Assembly: GCF_002214185.1 (NCBI RefSeq)
Contig: NZ_CP022161.1
Span: 3,781,767 to 3,845,766 of the forward strand
Reading direction: 5' to 3'
DNA length: 64,000 bases
Origin: Streptomyces capitiformicae
GTDB lineage: Bacteria; Actinomycetota; Actinomycetes; Streptomycetales; Streptomycetaceae
The first letter of the stretch is position 1. Every line of letters starts with the position of its first letter. Made by a program: the position numbers and the translations under genes. Below are positions 42,500 to 54,300 of this stretch, piece by piece. Below the pieces are notes generated by a model. The model saw nothing but the letters and a program-made list of their open reading frames with translations, did not search any database and was not told where the DNA came from.

Positions 42500-43804
42500 A
42501 TGCCGGAGCGGATGCTGGACGGGCGTTATCGCCTGGTGGACCGGATCGGTGCCGGTGGCATGGGGGAGGTGTGGCGGGCCCACGACGAGCACCTGCGGCG
42601 CGAGGTGGCCGTCAAGCTGGTGACCGGCCTCGTCCACGGCCAGGACCCGACCACCGCCGAGCGGTTCGTGCGCGAGGCGCGGGCCGTGGCGCGGCTGTCG
42701 AGCCCGCACATCGTCACCGTGTACGAACTCGGTACGGCGTCGGCGCACGACGGCGCGGCGCTGCCGTACATCGTGATGGAGCTGATCGAGGGACGGCGCC
42801 TGGACCGGCTGATCCACGGCGGCGACGGGCTGCCCGACCTCGTCGACGTGGCGCGCTGGGCGGGGCAGATGTGCAAGGCGCTGGGCACGGCCCATGCCGC
42901 CCAGGTCGTGCACCGGGACATGAAACCGTCGAACGTGCTGGTGGCCGCTGCGGATTCGGCCGACCCGGAGGACAGCCTGGTCAAGGTCCTGGACTTCGGC
43001 ATCGCCCGTCTCCTGGACGCCTCGGGCGCCCCGACGGCGCTGACCGCCACCGGCTCGGTCGTGGGCACCCCGGCCTACATGTCGCCCGAGCAGGCCCGGG
43101 GCGACGTCCCGGTCGACGCGCGCACCGACCTGTACTCCCTCGGCTGCATCCTCTACGAACTGGCCACCGGACGGCTCCCGTTCGAGGCTCCCGTCTGGCA
43201 CGTACTGCTCCGCAAGCACATGGACGAACCACCCGTGCCGCCGAGCCACCACCGCCCCGAACTGCCGGGTAGCTGGGACGAGTTGATCCTGGCCCTGCTG
43301 GAGAAGGACCCGGCCGACCGGCCGTCGACGGCGGGGGAGGCGCGCAGGCGGCTCGTCGAGCTGGAGGGACGTACGGGCGGCAGCGCGATCCGGATACCGG
43401 ACGACGCCGGCCGACTCGCGCCCACCCCACCGCCCTCGTGTCCGCCCCGCACCCCGGTACCCGCCGTGGACGCCCGGGCCGATACCCGGACTGCCCCACC
43501 CGCGCCGAGGCACACGCCGACCTGGGTGGAGCCCGCCGTGCCGTCGGTGCCCGCCTACATGCCGTCCGATCCGGCCCCGTCCCACTCCGTCACGGCTCCG
43601 ATCGCTTCGAGTCCCACACCCTCGACCATGAAGCGCATCGGCGGACTCGGCTACGTGGCCATGACCCTGGTGTGGCTGATCGTGGTGCTCCTGGTGTCCT
43701 GGAAGATCGGTGGGGTCCTCTTCGTCGCCGGCATCGTCTGGTACCTCGCGACGCGGGGGAGGACCCACTTCGACCAGGGCTTCTACCAGGGAAGACACCG
43801 GTGA
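42500..43804 (+). CDS. Membrane Ser/Thr protein kinase
   Basis: A 434-residue eukaryotic-type kinase of the Pkn group. The kinase domain (about 8-270) has the glycine loop GAGGMGEVW, the lysine in VAVKLV, the catalytic HRDMKPSNV and DFGIARL, and the activation segment VGTPAYMSPEQ. A proline-rich linker follows, then one or two C-terminal membrane segments (about 378-420) and a short basic tail. Unlike PknB it has no PASTA domains. The ATG at 42500 has AGGGAG upstream. It follows the c-di-GMP gene closely, so the signalling genes may be co-expressed. Confidence 0.93.
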   Translation: MPERMLDGRYRLVDRIGAGGMGEVWRAHDEHLRREVAVKLVTGLVHGQDPTTAERFVREARAVARLSSPHIVTVYELGTASAHDGAALPYIVMELIEGRRLDRLIHGGDGLPDLVDVARWAGQMCKALGTAHAAQVVHRDMKPSNVLVAAADSADPEDSLVKVLDFGIARLLDASGAPTALTATGSVVGTPAYMSPEQARGDVPVDARTDLYSLGCILYELATGRLPFEAPVWHVLLRKHMDEPPVPPSHHRPELPGSWDELILALLEKDPADRPSTAGEARRRLVELEGRTGGSAIRIPDDAGRLAPTPPPSCPPRTPVPAVDARADTRTAPPAPRHTPTWVEPAVPSVPAYMPSDPAPSHSVTAPIASSPTPSTMKRIGGLGYVAMTLVWLIVVLLVSWKIGGVLFVAGIVWYLATRGRTHFDQGFYQGRHR

Positions 43805-43822
43805 TCGTGCGCACCCCGCCCC

Positions 43823-44707
43823 TCACCGCTCCACCAGCATCCGCTGCAACTCCCGCGCGGCCCGCGGCGGGGCCACGTCGCTGCGGTGCGCCAGGGCGAT
43901 CGTCCGGTGCAGGCCGGGGCGGGCCAGAGGGGTGACGCGCAGGCCGCGTCCGGAGCGGGCGGCGACCATGCGGGGGACGACGGCCACGCCCAGCCCGGCC
44001 CGTACGAAGCCGAGGACCGCGTCCATCTCGCCGCCCTCCACCGCGAAGTCCGGCTCGAACCCGGCGGAGCGGCACGCGGCGACGGTGAGTTCGCGCAGGT
44101 CGTAGCCGTGGCGGAACATGACCAGGCGCTCGCCCTCCAGGTCGGGGATCCGGACGGTGCGGCGGCCGTTGCCGGGTCTGGGGGCGTCCGGAGACGACAC
44201 CACCACGAGGTCCTCGCGCAGGAGCTCCACCGTGGTCAGGGCGGGGGCGGGTGTGGGCAGGGGGAGGACGACCAGGGCCAGGTCGAGGGCGCCGCGCGCC
44301 AGCTGCCGTACGAGGTCGTGGGAGCCGCCCTCCTCGATCAGCAGGCGGATGCCGGGGTAGCGGTCGTGGAAGGCGCGCAGGACGTCCGGGAGCAGGCCGG
44401 TGCACAGGCTCGGGGTCGCGCCGAGCCTGACCCGGCCCCGCCGCAGCTGGACCAGTTCCTGCACCTCGTGCCGGGCGGTGTCCGTGTCGGCCAGGATGCG
44501 GCGGGCCAGCGGCAGCAGGGCCTCACCGGCGTCGGTCAGGGTGATGTTGCCGCGCGCCCGCAGGAAGAGGTCCGCCCCCAACTCCCGTTCCAGCGCCTTG
44601 ATCTGCTGCGACAGGGACGGCTGAGCGACATGGACGAGTTCGGCGGCGCGGGTGAAATGCCGGGTCTCGGCGACCGCCACGAAGTACTGAAGCTGCTGGA
44701 ACTGCAC
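43823..44707 (-). CDS. LysR-family transcriptional regulator
   Basis: A 294-residue LysR regulator. The winged helix-turn-helix lies at about 1-60 (FQQLQYFVAVAETRHFTRAA then VAQPSLSQQIKALERELGADLF) and the two-lobed effector domain at about 90-290. I start at the GTG at 44707, where family members begin; an ATG at 44725 would add six residues. It is divergent from sdhCAB, and the gap between them holds an ATAG-N7-CTAT palindrome, the usual form of a LysR site. The regulator therefore probably controls its own gene and the succinate dehydrogenase operon. Confidence 0.92.
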   Translation of the reverse strand: MQFQQLQYFVAVAETRHFTRAAELVHVAQPSLSQQIKALERELGADLFLRARGNITLTDAGEALLPLARRILADTDTARHEVQELVQLRRGRVRLGATPSLCTGLLPDVLRAFHDRYPGIRLLIEEGGSHDLVRQLARGALDLALVVLPLPTPAPALTTVELLREDLVVVSSPDAPRPGNGRRTVRIPDLEGERLVMFRHGYDLRELTVAACRSAGFEPDFAVEGGEMDAVLGFVRAGLGVAVVPRMVAARSGRGLRVTPLARPGLHRTIALAHRSDVAPPRAARELQRMLVER

Positions 44708-44724
44708 CCGTCCACGATATGACA

Positions 44725-44743
44725 CGATAGTTTCCGGCTATCG
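44725..44743. promoter_or_regulatory. LysR-type operator between lysR and sdhC
   Basis: The perfect palindrome cgatag-tttccgg-ctatcg contains ATAG-N7-CTAT, i.e. a T-N11-A type site as bound by LysR-family dimers. It lies directly before the regulator start and 59 bp before the sdhC start, in the right place to control both. Confidence 0.6.
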
Positions 44744-44801
44744 AATCGAGCCGGACCATGTCTTGGACCGATGAGTGTTTTCGGCCTTAGCGTCTTGTTC
44801 C

Positions 44802-45518
44802 ATGGCTCTGGCAACGCGGACGGAACGGACGGAACGGAAACCGTCCGTGGCGCGCACGGTGTGGGACAGCTCCCTCGGCAAGAAGACGGTCATGGCCGTC
44901 AGCGGTTTGATCATGCTGGCGTACCTGGTCGTCCATATGCTCGGCAACCTCAAGATCTTCTTCGGCTCGGACGAGTTCAACGGCTACGCGCACTGGCTGC
45001 GCACCCTCGGCGAGCCCTTCCTGCACCACGAGTGGGCGCTGTGGACCGTCCGCGTGGTCCTCGTCGCCGCGGTCGTCGCCCACGCCACGGCCGCCTACCA
45101 GCTCAGCCGCCGCGACATCAGGGCGCGGCCCACCCGGTACGCGCACAAGAAGCGCCGGGCGAGCTACGCGACCCGCACCATGCGGTGGGGCGGCATCATC
45201 CTCGGCCTGTTCATCGTCTGGCACATCCTCGACCTGACGACCGGCACGGTCCACCCGGACGGATTCGAGGCCGGCCACCCGTACCAGAACGTGATCGACA
45301 CCTTCTCCACCTGGTACGGCAACGTCATCTACCTCGTCGCGATGCTGGCCCTCGGCCTGCACATCCGGCACGGCTTCTGGAGCGCCGCCCAGACCCTCGG
45401 CGCCGGCAGCCGCACCCGCGACCGAGCCCTCAAGACCGTCGCCGACGTCCTCGCGCTGCTGCTCACGGCCGGCTTCATCGCCGTACCCGTGGGCGTCATG
45501 ACCGGAGTGGTGAACTGA
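44802..45518 (+). CDS. sdhC: Succinate dehydrogenase cytochrome b subunit (B-type)
   Basis: A 238-residue five-helix membrane anchor of a type B succinate:quinone oxidoreductase with two hemes. Histidines in [33 protein letters not shown] and [10 protein letters not shown] are the likely heme ligands. It anchors the flavoprotein and iron-sulfur subunits and passes electrons to menaquinone. The ATG at 44802 lacks a clear ribosome site. The flavoprotein gene starts one base after its stop. Confidence 0.93.
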   Translation: MALATRTERTERKPSVARTVWDSSLGKKTVMAVSGLIMLAYLVVHMLGNLKIFFGSDEFNGYAHWLRTLGEPFLHHEWALWTVRVVLVAAVVAHATAAYQLSRRDIRARPTRYAHKKRRASYATRTMRWGGIILGLFIVWHILDLTTGTVHPDGFEAGHPYQNVIDTFSTWYGNVIYLVAMLALGLHIRHGFWSAAQTLGAGSRTRDRALKTVADVLALLLTAGFIAVPVGVMTGVVN

Positions 45519-45519
45519 G

Positions 45520-47468
<1,949 letters not shown>

Positions 47469-47472
<4 letters not shown>

Positions 47473-48215
47473 GGCTCACCCTGCGCGTCTGGCGGCAACG
47501 CAACGCCGACGCCGACGGCGCCATGTCCACGTACGAGGTGGACGACATCTCGCCCGACATGTCCTTCCTGGAGATGCTCGACACGCTCAACGAGGAGCTC
47601 ATCCTGCGCGGTGAGGACCCGGTGGCCTTCGACCACGACTGCCGCGAGGGGATCTGCGGGGCGTGTTCGCTCGTCATCAACGGGGACGCGCACGGGCCGG
47701 AGCGGACGACGACCTGTCAGCTGCACATGCGGTCCTTCTCGGACGGCGACACGATCGATGTGGAGCCGTGGAGGGCGTCGGCGTTCCCGGTGGTCAAGGA
47801 TCTGGTCGTCGACCGGTCCGCGTTCGATCGGATCATTCAGGCCGGGGGGTACATCACGGCGCCTACGGGGGCCGCGCCGGAGGCGCACGCCACGGCTGTG
47901 CCGAAGCCGGACGCGGACTATGCCTTTGAGCACGCGGAGTGCATCGGGTGTGGGGCTTGTGTGGCCGCGTGTCCCAACGGGGCGGCGATGTTGTTCACGT
48001 CGGCCAAGGTCAATCATCTGAACGTGCTGCCTCAGGGGGCGCCCGAGCGGGAGACGCGGGTGTTGGGCATGGTCGAGCAGATGGATGAGGAAGGGTTCGG
48101 GGGGTGCACGTTGACTGGGGAGTGCGCCACGGCTTGTCCCAAGGGGATTCCCTTGGTGTCTATTACTCATATGAACAGAGAGTGGCTGCGGGCTGTTCGT
48201 AAGAGTGGTCGGTAG
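47469..48215 (+). CDS. sdhB: Succinate dehydrogenase iron-sulfur subunit
   Basis: A 248-residue electron-transfer subunit. The [2Fe-2S] cluster ligands are in [12 protein letters not shown] and the later TTCQLH; the [4Fe-4S] motif is [14 protein letters not shown]; the [3Fe-4S] motif is [14 protein letters not shown]. It overlaps the flavoprotein stop by four bases (ATGA). The last 250 bases use noticeably more G/T-rich codons than the rest of the operon. It completes the sdhCAB set. Confidence 0.96.
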
Positions 48216-48242
48216 CGCCATCGGGGTGCTTGATTCTTTCGG

Positions 48243-48287
48243 GCTGCGGGTGCGTTGTGGCTGGTCGCGCCCACGCGGCGGAGCCGC
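48243..48287 (+). repeat. Intergenic repeat element, copy B
   Basis: Near-identical 45-bp counterpart of 12130-12174, in opposite orientation. The shared core is ggctggtcgcgccca then gcggcggagccgc. The cggcggagccg part can fold. It lies 27 bp after sdhB. Confidence 0.7.
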
Positions 48288-48301
48288 AAATCGACACTGC
48301 C

Positions 48302-48322
48302 CCGCGCCCCTATCGGGCGCGG
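48302..48322 (+). terminator. Hairpin terminator after sdhCAB
   Basis: An 8-bp stem ccgcgccc/gggcgcgg with a 5-base loop lies about 90 bp after the sdhB stop and directly after repeat copy B. It is the likely end of the operon transcript. Confidence 0.6.
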
Positions 48323-48571
48323 TGCAGTTAAGGCCAGTTGAAAAGTTATAGACGTTCGCCGAAACGTGCGGACGAGCGGGACCGGGAGTGGTGCTCAAAC
48401 CCCGGTCCCGTTTCGCTTTTCGGGATTCCTGGCATTCAACATTCCCACATCCGCTCTCCGGGCGGCGGTCACTCGCCTGTCAGTCGGCGTCGGAAGAACT
48501 GTGGCGGCGGGTCGCACGTCCCCAGGTCCGCCACTGATGGCCGCCGAGTCGGCCCGTGACCAGGAGAAGCC

Positions 48572-49342
48572 ATGACCGCCTCCACTCTCGACAGTCCGCC
48601 CCAGCCGACCGCCCCCACCCGCTACACCGTCACCCTCGCCCGCAGCGAGGAGGACGTGCGTGCCGTGCAGCGGCTGCGGCACGACGTGTTCGCCGGGGAG
48701 ATGGGCGCCCTGCTGGCGTCACCGCAGCCGGGGCTGGACGTCGACTCCTTCGACGCCTACTGCGACCACCTGCTCGTCCGCGACACGCTGACCGGCCAGG
48801 TCGTCGGCACCTACCGACTGCTGCCGCCCGAGCGCGCGTCGATCGCCGGACGGCTGTACTCGGACGGCGAGTTCGACCTCGGCTCGCTCGACGCGATCCG
48901 CCCCTCGCTGGTGGAGGTCGGCCGGTCCTGCGTGCACCCCGACCACCGCGACGGCGCCGTGATCAGCCTGATCTGGGCCGGGATCGCCCGCTACATGGTC
49001 CAGGGCGGCCACGAGTGGCTGGCCGGCTGCTGCTCCATCCCGCTCGCCGACGGCGGTGCCCTCGCCGCGGGCGCCTGGGACCGGGTGCGGGCCAAGAACC
49101 TGGCGCCGGAGGAGTACCGGGTACGGCCGCTGCTCCCCTGGATCCCGAAGGGCGAGGCCCCCGAGGGCCGTACCGAGCTTCCCCCGCTGCTGCGCGGCTA
49201 TCTGCGCCTCGGCGCCTGGGTCTGCGGCGAGCCCGCGCACGACCCGGACTTCGGGGTCGCCGACATGTACGTGCTGCTGTCGATGCGCCGGGTCAACCCG
49301 CGCTACCTGCGGCACTTCCTCTCCCTCGTACCGGCGGCGTGA
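48572..49342 (+). CDS. OlsB-like ornithine N-acyltransferase (GNAT)
   Basis: A 256-residue GNAT-like acyltransferase of the OlsB/hemolysin-like family (PF13444 type), which attaches a 3-hydroxyacyl chain to ornithine to give lyso-ornithine lipid. Family elements are AVQRLRHDVFAGEMGA, the VEVGRSCVHPDHRDG motif that binds the acyl carrier, and GVADMYVLLSMRRVNPRYLRHF. The next gene, four bases away, is a PlsC-like acyltransferase that would add the second chain. The ATG follows AGGAGAAGCC. Ornithine lipids replace phospholipids under phosphate shortage; that role is inferred from the family. Confidence 0.85.
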   Translation: MTASTLDSPPQPTAPTRYTVTLARSEEDVRAVQRLRHDVFAGEMGALLASPQPGLDVDSFDAYCDHLLVRDTLTGQVVGTYRLLPPERASIAGRLYSDGEFDLGSLDAIRPSLVEVGRSCVHPDHRDGAVISLIWAGIARYMVQGGHEWLAGCCSIPLADGGALAAGAWDRVRAKNLAPEEYRVRPLLPWIPKGEAPEGRTELPPLLRGYLRLGAWVCGEPAHDPDFGVADMYVLLSMRRVNPRYLRHFLSLVPAA

Positions 49343-49346
49343 CGCG

Positions 49347-50273
49347 ATGAGCGTGTGGTTGCCCAGCGCGCCCTGTACTCCACGGGCGTGTGTGGAGGCG
49401 CGGGCGTCCCTCGCCGCCGTACCGCTGGCGGTGCTGAGACTCGCGGCCGTCGTGGCCCTGCTCCTCGTCGGGTTCCTGCTCATTCCCCTCGGGGCCAGGA
49501 TCCCGTCGAGTGCGGTCAGCCGGTGGAGCCGGTGGATCGTTCGGGCCTTCGGGGTCCGGGTAAGGATCTCCGGTGCGGCCGCGCCGCCCACCGGCGGGCT
49601 GCTGCTCGTCGCCAACCATGTCTCCTGGCTGGACATCCCCCTGCTCGCCGCCGTGCGCCCGGCCCGGATGCTCGCCAAGTCGGAGATACTGCGGTGGCCC
49701 GTGGCCGGCTGGCTGACCGCCCGCAGCGGAGCCCTGTTCATCGACCGGGACCGCATCCGCGCCCTGCCCGGCACGGTCGCCCGGATCGCCGAAGCCCTGG
49801 GCGCCGGCGACGCCGTCGTTGCCTTCCCCGAGGGCAGTACCTGGTGCGGGCGCGCCCAGGGACACTTCCGGCGGGCCGTCTTCCAGGCCGCGCTCGACGC
49901 GGGTGCGCCCGTACAGCCGGTGTCCGTCCGCTACCGGCTCCTCGACGGCGGGCCCAGCACCGCGCCCGCCTTCGTCGGGGACGACTCACTGCTCACGTCG
50001 GTGTGGCGGGTCGTGTCGGCACGGGGCCTGGTGGCCGACGTCGACGTGCGACCGGTCCTCGGTCCGGGCCGCCCGCTCGACCGGCGGGCGCTGGCGCGGG
50101 CCGCGGAGATCGGCGTGACCGACACGCAGGACCTGGCCACGTGCGCTTCGGGTGCGCCCACCGAAGGCCACGGCGGGACATCGGCCCCGGCAGGGACTAT
50201 CCGAGTCCCGCGACCCGTGCCAGCCGCTCGTAGGATTCCAGCATTGCTTCGCGGTCGTACGTACTCGTCGTGA
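49347..50273 (+). CDS. PlsC/OlsA-like 1-acyl acyltransferase
   Basis: A 308-residue membrane-associated acyltransferase. One N-terminal hydrophobic segment (about 25-50) is followed by the acyltransferase motif NHVSWLD (NHx4D), then GALFIDRDR and the FPEGSTW motif. In OlsA this step acylates lyso-ornithine lipid; PlsC uses lysophosphatidate. Location directly after the OlsB-like gene favours the ornithine-lipid role. The ATG at 49347 is four bases after the preceding stop. The C-terminal 25 codons overlap the leftward LLM gene antisense, and this tail looks low in complexity. Confidence 0.85.
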   Translation: MSVWLPSAPCTPRACVEARASLAAVPLAVLRLAAVVALLLVGFLLIPLGARIPSSAVSRWSRWIVRAFGVRVRISGAAAPPTGGLLLVANHVSWLDIPLLAAVRPARMLAKSEILRWPVAGWLTARSGALFIDRDRIRALPGTVARIAEALGAGDAVVAFPEGSTWCGRAQGHFRRAVFQAALDAGAPVQPVSVRYRLLDGGPSTAPAFVGDDSLLTSVWRVVSARGLVADVDVRPVLGPGRPLDRRALARAAEIGVTDTQDLATCASGAPTEGHGGTSAPAGTIRVPRPVPAARRIPALLRGRTYSS

Positions 50274-51198
50274 CCAGGACCTCCTGGGCACCCGTCTCCT
50301 TGACCACCGCCTCCAGCTCGTGCGCGACCTGCTCCTCGGTGCCGTACACATGCCCGGCCAGCCCGGCCTCGTAGAACCCGCGCTCCTTGGCGGTCATCAC
50401 CCGCCGCTCGACCTCCTCGGCGGGGGCGAGCGGCGGGAAACTGCCGTGCGTGCGCGAGTACGCCATCGCCCAGGCCTCGGGGAGCAGGATGCGGTGAGCC
50501 GCCTCCGGGGTTTCGGCGACGGCGATCGTCCCGGAGACGACCACGTACGGCGCCTCGGCCCACGATGACGGGCGGAACTCGGCGCGGTAACGGTCGATGC
50601 CGTGCCGCATCTTGTCGCGGTTGCGGAGATCGCCGATGACCATGGGCAGCCCTGCTCGCGCGGCGATCGAGGCGCCCTCACCCATGGCGAGCACGAACGG
50701 GGGTACGACCAGCCCCTCCGGGGGGCGCGCGTGCACCCGGGTCGGGGACGTCCCGTGAAACCAGCCGAGCAGTTCGTCGAGCTGCCCCGCGAAGTCATCG
50801 GCGTCGTCCTTGTCACGGCCCAGCGCCCTGCGTACGCCGTCCGTGAAGCCGACAGAACGGCCCAGCCCCATGTCGATGCGCCCCGGGAACAGGGATTCGA
50901 GGACGCCGAACTGCTCGGCCACCACCAGGGGACGGTGATTGGGCAACATCACTCCGCCGGTGCCGACGCGGATCGAGCGGGTGGCGGAGGCTACGGCTGC
51001 GGCGAGCACGGTAGGTGCTGACCCGGCGACTCCGGGCACCCCGTGATGCTCCGAGACCCAGAACCGGTGATAGCCGAGTTCCTCCACGGCCCGGGCCAGC
51101 CGCACGGTGTCGCGCAGTGCCTCGGACGCGTGATGACCTTCGCGGACACGGGACCGATCGAGCACAGAGAACTGAACGGAGGAGAGAACTGAGGTCAC
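50197..51198 (-). CDS. LLM-class flavin-dependent oxidoreductase
   Basis: A 333-residue bacterial-luciferase-like monooxygenase (MsnO8 type). The N-terminal LSSVQFSVLDRSRV, RFWVSEHHGVPGVAGSAPTV, VGTGGVMLPNHRPLVVAEQFG and LFPGRIDMGLGRS segments are typical of the family and line the flavin site. It uses reduced FMN or F420; the substrate is unknown. The start is a GTG at 51198. Its end overlaps the PlsC-like gene by 77 bp on the other strand. No partner flavin reductase is adjacent. Confidence 0.92.
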   Translation of the reverse strand: MTSVLSSVQFSVLDRSRVREGHHASEALRDTVRLARAVEELGYHRFWVSEHHGVPGVAGSAPTVLAAAVASATRSIRVGTGGVMLPNHRPLVVAEQFGVLESLFPGRIDMGLGRSVGFTDGVRRALGRDKDDADDFAGQLDELLGWFHGTSPTRVHARPPEGLVVPPFVLAMGEGASIAARAGLPMVIGDLRNRDKMRHGIDRYRAEFRPSSWAEAPYVVVSGTIAVAETPEAAHRILLPEAWAMAYSRTHGSFPPLAPAEEVERRVMTAKERGFYEAGLAGHVYGTEEQVAHELEAVVKETGAQEVLVTTSTYDREAMLESYERLARVAGLG

Positions 51199-51259
51199 AC
51201 GGGATTCAACGCACAGGGCGCCCAGTGATTCCCGGTCAGCTGTTCAGGGGCACGGACAA

Positions 51260-51300
51260 GCCACGACGGGCCCGCAGACGCTCTACGGACCCGTCGTGGC
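51260..51300 (-). terminator. Terminator after giant GH43 gene
   Basis: Arms gccacgacggg (51260-51270) and cccgtcgtggc (51290-51300) form an 11-bp stem just beyond the 3-prime end of the leftward GH43 gene. Confidence 0.7.
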
Positions 51301-51315
51301 ACTTTCTGTCGCACG

Positions 51316-54300
51316 CTAACTGAGGTTGCCCACCATGATGCCGGTGGTCTTCGCGGCCATGTTCTCGTACACCACCTCACCTCCAGCCAGCTTCCAGATC
51401 TTGATCTGGAAGGTGTCCGGCCCATCGGTGGCCGTGATACGGAACGCGTACCCGCTCTTGCCGTTGACCGTCCCGCTGCCCTGATAGACGGCCTTGGACC
51501 CGGTGACGACCAGCCAGTCGGACCCGGTGGAGCGGAGCTTCAGCTTGCCCCGGTCGAAGTCGAACGCGGCCTTCCCGGAAGGCACCGTGCCGGCCCAGTT
51601 GTACCTGGCGTTGAAGGAGAAGGCCGCCTTGCCGGTCGGCGTGGTGAAGCCGCCGTTGCCGATCGCGGGGCCGGCCGCCCGGTCGTAGACGATCAGTTCG
51701 GCAAGCGTGGTGCCGTCGGCCGCACCGTCGTCGTCGGTGACCGTGACGACCGGGCGGTGGATGCCGGCCTTGGTGTAGGTGTGCTGGGCCTGGCAGCCGG
51801 TGGCGGTGATCTTTCCGGCTGTCGGCTGGGTGCCGTCCTTCCAGTCGACCTCGCAGGTGTGGGTGTCGCCGGTGCCCGCGTCCGAGAAGGTGGCGGTGAC
51901 CGTGGCCGTCCTGCCGACCGACACCGGGGACTTCGGACCACTGGCGGAGCCAATGGCGGGCGCCGCGTTGGTGACCTTCACGGTCGCCGAGTCGCTGCTG
52001 CGGCCGCCGGTCAGGGTCACCGTGTACGTGCCGTTGTCCGTGCAGGTGACCGTCGTCTTCGCGGACGTGGTGTCGGTGAAGGTGCAGGGCGCCCCTTCCT
52101 CGACCGTCCACTTGGGGCTGCCCGCCCCGGAGACGGTGCCGCCCAGCTCGATGCGGTCGCCCTCCGTGCCCTCGGCGTCCTGCCCGGCGCGGGCGATGGT
52201 GACCGGGGCGATGCTCTCCAGCGTCGGGACGACCTTCTTGAGCAGACCGTCGGCGTCGAACTCCAGCTTGTCGATGGTGGTTTCGCGGTGGGTGCCGTCG
52301 CCGCCGGGGATGGCGAAGCGGTGGTAGGCGATGTACCAGTCGTCGGTGTTCGGGACGTGGACCACGGAGTGGTGGCCGGGGCCCTTGATGCCGAGCGAGA
52401 GGTCCTTCTCCAGGATCACGCCCTGCTTGGTCCACGGGCCGGTGGGGGAGGGACCGGTGGCGTAGGCGACCCGGTAGTTCTCGTCACGTGTGTCGTTCTC
52501 CGACCACATGAAGTAGTAGGTGCCCTTGCGCTTGATGACGAAGGTGCCCTCGTTGTAGCCGCTCGGGGTGATGTCGGTGACCTTCGAGGCGTCGAACGAC
52601 ACCATGTCGTCGTTCAGCGGCACGACGTACGCCCTGCCGTTGCCCCAGTACAGATACGACTGGCCGTCGTCGTCCGTGAAGACCGCCGGGTCGATCATCT
52701 GGCCGGTGTGGTCACCGGCCTTCAGCAGCGGCTTGCCGAGGACGTCCTTGAACGGGCCGGTCGGCGAGTCCGAGACCGCGACTCCGATGTTGGCGTCGGC
52801 GCAGAAGTAGAAGTAGTACTTGCCGTTCTTCTCCTCGATGGCCGGCGCCCAGGCCCTGCTGTCCGCCCAGGAGACGTCCGGGCCGAGGTCCAGGATGACG
52901 CCGTGGTCCTCCCAGTGGACCAGGTCCTTGGAGGAGTACGCCTTGAACTGCGTACCGCTCCAGCCCGGGAAGCCGTCGGTGGTCGGGTACATGTAGAAGG
53001 TGTCGCCGAAGCGGGTGATGTTCGGGTCGGCGTTGAGGCCCGGCAGGACCGGGCTCTTCATGATCAGTGCCGAGACCGTCCAGGTGCGCTTCTTCCCGTC
53101 CGAGCCGGTCACCTCGTACGTCACCGGCTCGGTGAAGTCGTGCAGGGTGCCGGAGGCGGGGCTGATGGCCGCGCCGTGGGCGAGGGTGAACTCCGGGGCA
53201 AGGGCGGTGACATCACTGCCCTCGGTCAGCGGCAGGACGATCGTGCTGTCCTTGTCGTTGACGATCGCGTCCACCTTGAGCGCCGGGTGGGTCGCCACGG
53301 CGATGCCGGTGGTGTTGCCGGCGAGCTCCAGGATCTCGGCGGGCGTGAGGGCCCGGTTGTAGATCCGGAAGTCGTCGACCTCGCCGCCGAAGTACGGGTC
53401 AGGGGAGTACATGGACTTGCCGATGTAGCCGGAGTAGTCCTTGGCCGAGTCGTACAGCTCGGACGGCTTGATGGTGACACCGTTCACGCGGGCCGCCTCG
53501 GCGCCGTCCACGTAGAGGATCGCCGTCTCGGTCGAGCCGTTCAGCGTGACGGTGAGGTGCTTCCACTCGTTCTGGGTGAGCTGGGAGCCGCCGATCATCT
53601 GCTTCTCACCGGACCAGGTGGCCTTGGTGATCGCGGAGAACAGCTTGCCGCCGCCGTTGGAGGGGGTGGCGAACAGGTACTTGTTGCTGTCGGGGCCGAG
53701 CCCGAACAGCCACTGGAAGTTGTCGCCGCCCTTCCACTTGACGTACGTGGAGACGGTGACGCTGCCGGCGTCCTTCAGCACGCCGTTCGGGATCTTGACG
53801 TACGGCGAGCTGGAGCTGCTGTTGCCGCCGGACATCTTGAACGAGCCGCCGTCCACGCCGGTGCCGAAGCCGGGCGTACGGACGTAGGTGCCGTGGTAGC
53901 CGTGGCCGCTGGAGTCACGGGCGATGTTGCCGCCGGTCTCGTCGAAGCCGTAGTGCAGGACCAGGTCCGCCGGAACGTCGGGGCCCTCCTCGGAGACCGT
54001 CACCTCGGCGCGTACGTCGATCGTGGCGTCGCCCGGCAGGGTGCCTTCGACCGTGAAGGTGCCGACCTGCGCGTACTGCGATGCCGGGACGTCCGCCCAG
54101 GTGACGGCGACGGGCCGCTTGACCCCGTCCGCGGACTCGGCGATGACGGTGGCCGGCAGCACCGGGGCCTGACCGACGCGCGTCTCGACCTTGATGTCCT
54201 CGACGCTCCTGATGATCTGGTCGGGCTGGTAGGTGGTCAGCAGCCGGTCGTACTCGGCCTGCGTCACCGGCAGCACCGTGCCGTGGCGCGGCTTGGACGG

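Larger units (their letters stand above)
48216..48571. other. Intergenic region after sdhB
   Basis: The 356-bp gap holds copy B of an intergenic repeat (48243-48287), a hairpin (48302-48322) and an AT-richer segment around 48330-48360 before the acyltransferase leader, which ends in AGGAG. No gene is supported. Confidence 0.5.
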
